Of a stretch of 24,319 nucleotides of DNA, positions 23,982 through 24,319 are shown one piece after another; positions within the stretch are counted from its first letter, which is position 1; each line of letters starts with the position of its first letter. The position numbers and the translations under genes were made by a program. The notes under the pieces are model-generated. The model did not search any database, had not been told where the DNA came from, and worked only from the letters and a program-made list of their open reading frames with translations. Origin of the DNA: Nitrososphaeraceae archaeon (lineage in GTDB: Archaea; Thermoproteota; Nitrososphaeria; Nitrososphaerales; Nitrososphaeraceae); the NCBI GenBank assembly GCA_025449515.1, contig JANWJI010000160.1, forward strand, positions 1 to 24,319. Direction: 5' to 3'.

Positions 23982-24319
23982 TCGGGTTGTAGGCTGAATG
24001 AATATCAGACTATACTGTCGCAATAGCCGAATCATAGACTCAAATTCATCATATCACAGGCTAATTCAGAATAAGGTGCAGCGTGCAGCGTATAGAGTAT
24101 CAATGTCACCCTTACGGATCACAAGAATCCTTATGTGTACATGTTGATTTACTCATGTTCAACTGAGTTAGTAGCTCTGATTACAACCAAAGATGGAGTC
24201 GATAATAGAATTTCAAAGGTTAAAGGATGCATCGGCTTAACCAGAATTCTGATCCAACATAGAACAAGACCCATCACTAAATCATTTTTCAGCTTTGATC
24301 AGTTTGGCCGATTTCAAAA
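23982..24319. other. 338-base end region with no convincing gene
   Basis: A plus-strand frame opens at ATG 24141 (MLIYSCSTELVALITTKDGV...) and runs off the window edge after 59 codons. It shows no recognisable motif, so it may be a partial gene or chance. A short GTGCAGC duplication lies near 24077-24090. Confidence 0.35.

Overview
The window reads as chromosomal DNA of an archaeon, most likely a member of the Nitrososphaeria (Thaumarchaeota, the ammonia-oxidising archaea). The support is archaeal or archaeal/eukaryal information genes (RNA polymerase subunit Rpo7, Spt4, ribosomal protein S30e, tRNA-splicing endonuclease EndA), the archaeal GTP-dependent dephospho-CoA kinase, a TRAM mini-protein, AT-rich TATA-type promoters close to start codons, and a low GC content. 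The genus cannot be fixed from sequence reading alone.
Layout. 1-881 is a decayed IS481-like transposase, followed by about 1 kb of apparently non-coding, possibly decayed DNA. 1889-9805 is a plus-strand stretch of amino-acid metabolism: trpE, a zinc medium-chain dehydrogenase next to an LsrF-like class I aldolase, ilvB-ilvN, and an isopropylmalate/isocitrate dehydrogenase-family gene with no normal start codon. Two tiny metal-binding proteins (a zinc ribbon and a YHS-domain protein) sit divergently between trpE and the dehydrogenase. 9806-11651 is sparsely coding, with a two-helix membrane protein, an unrecognised 86-residue protein and a small Cys-rich protein. 12191-11652 and 13303-12209 (minus) are the dephospho-CoA kinase and an Mrp/NBP35-type iron-sulfur carrier ATPase. 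13568-18575 holds a ribbon-helix-helix-like protein, the tight run rpo7-spt4-nadC, convergent nadA, then S30e, nadX and a TRAM protein. 18612-20411 (minus) is a large double-SDR protein; 20688-21730 (minus) is endA behind an unknown gene; 21905-22924 (minus) is homoserine dehydrogenase; 23184-23981 is a TauE/SafE-type transporter.
How the genes fit together. The three steps of de novo NAD synthesis from aspartate to nicotinate mononucleotide are all present (nadX, nadA, nadC), interleaved with transcription and ribosome genes but in separate units. Branched-chain synthesis is represented by ilvBN and perhaps leuB, the aspartate family by hom, and aromatic synthesis by trpE without a trpG partner in view. 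Several genes appear to start with TTG or GTG at the distance from a TATA box expected for leaderless or nearly leaderless mRNAs.
Most notable: the double-SDR protein whose YxxxK motif reads YxxxQ, the dehydrogenase plus LsrF-like aldolase pair, the broken 5' end of the leuB-like gene, and small metal-binding genes hidden in apparent intergenic DNA. No CRISPR array, rRNA or tRNA was recognised.
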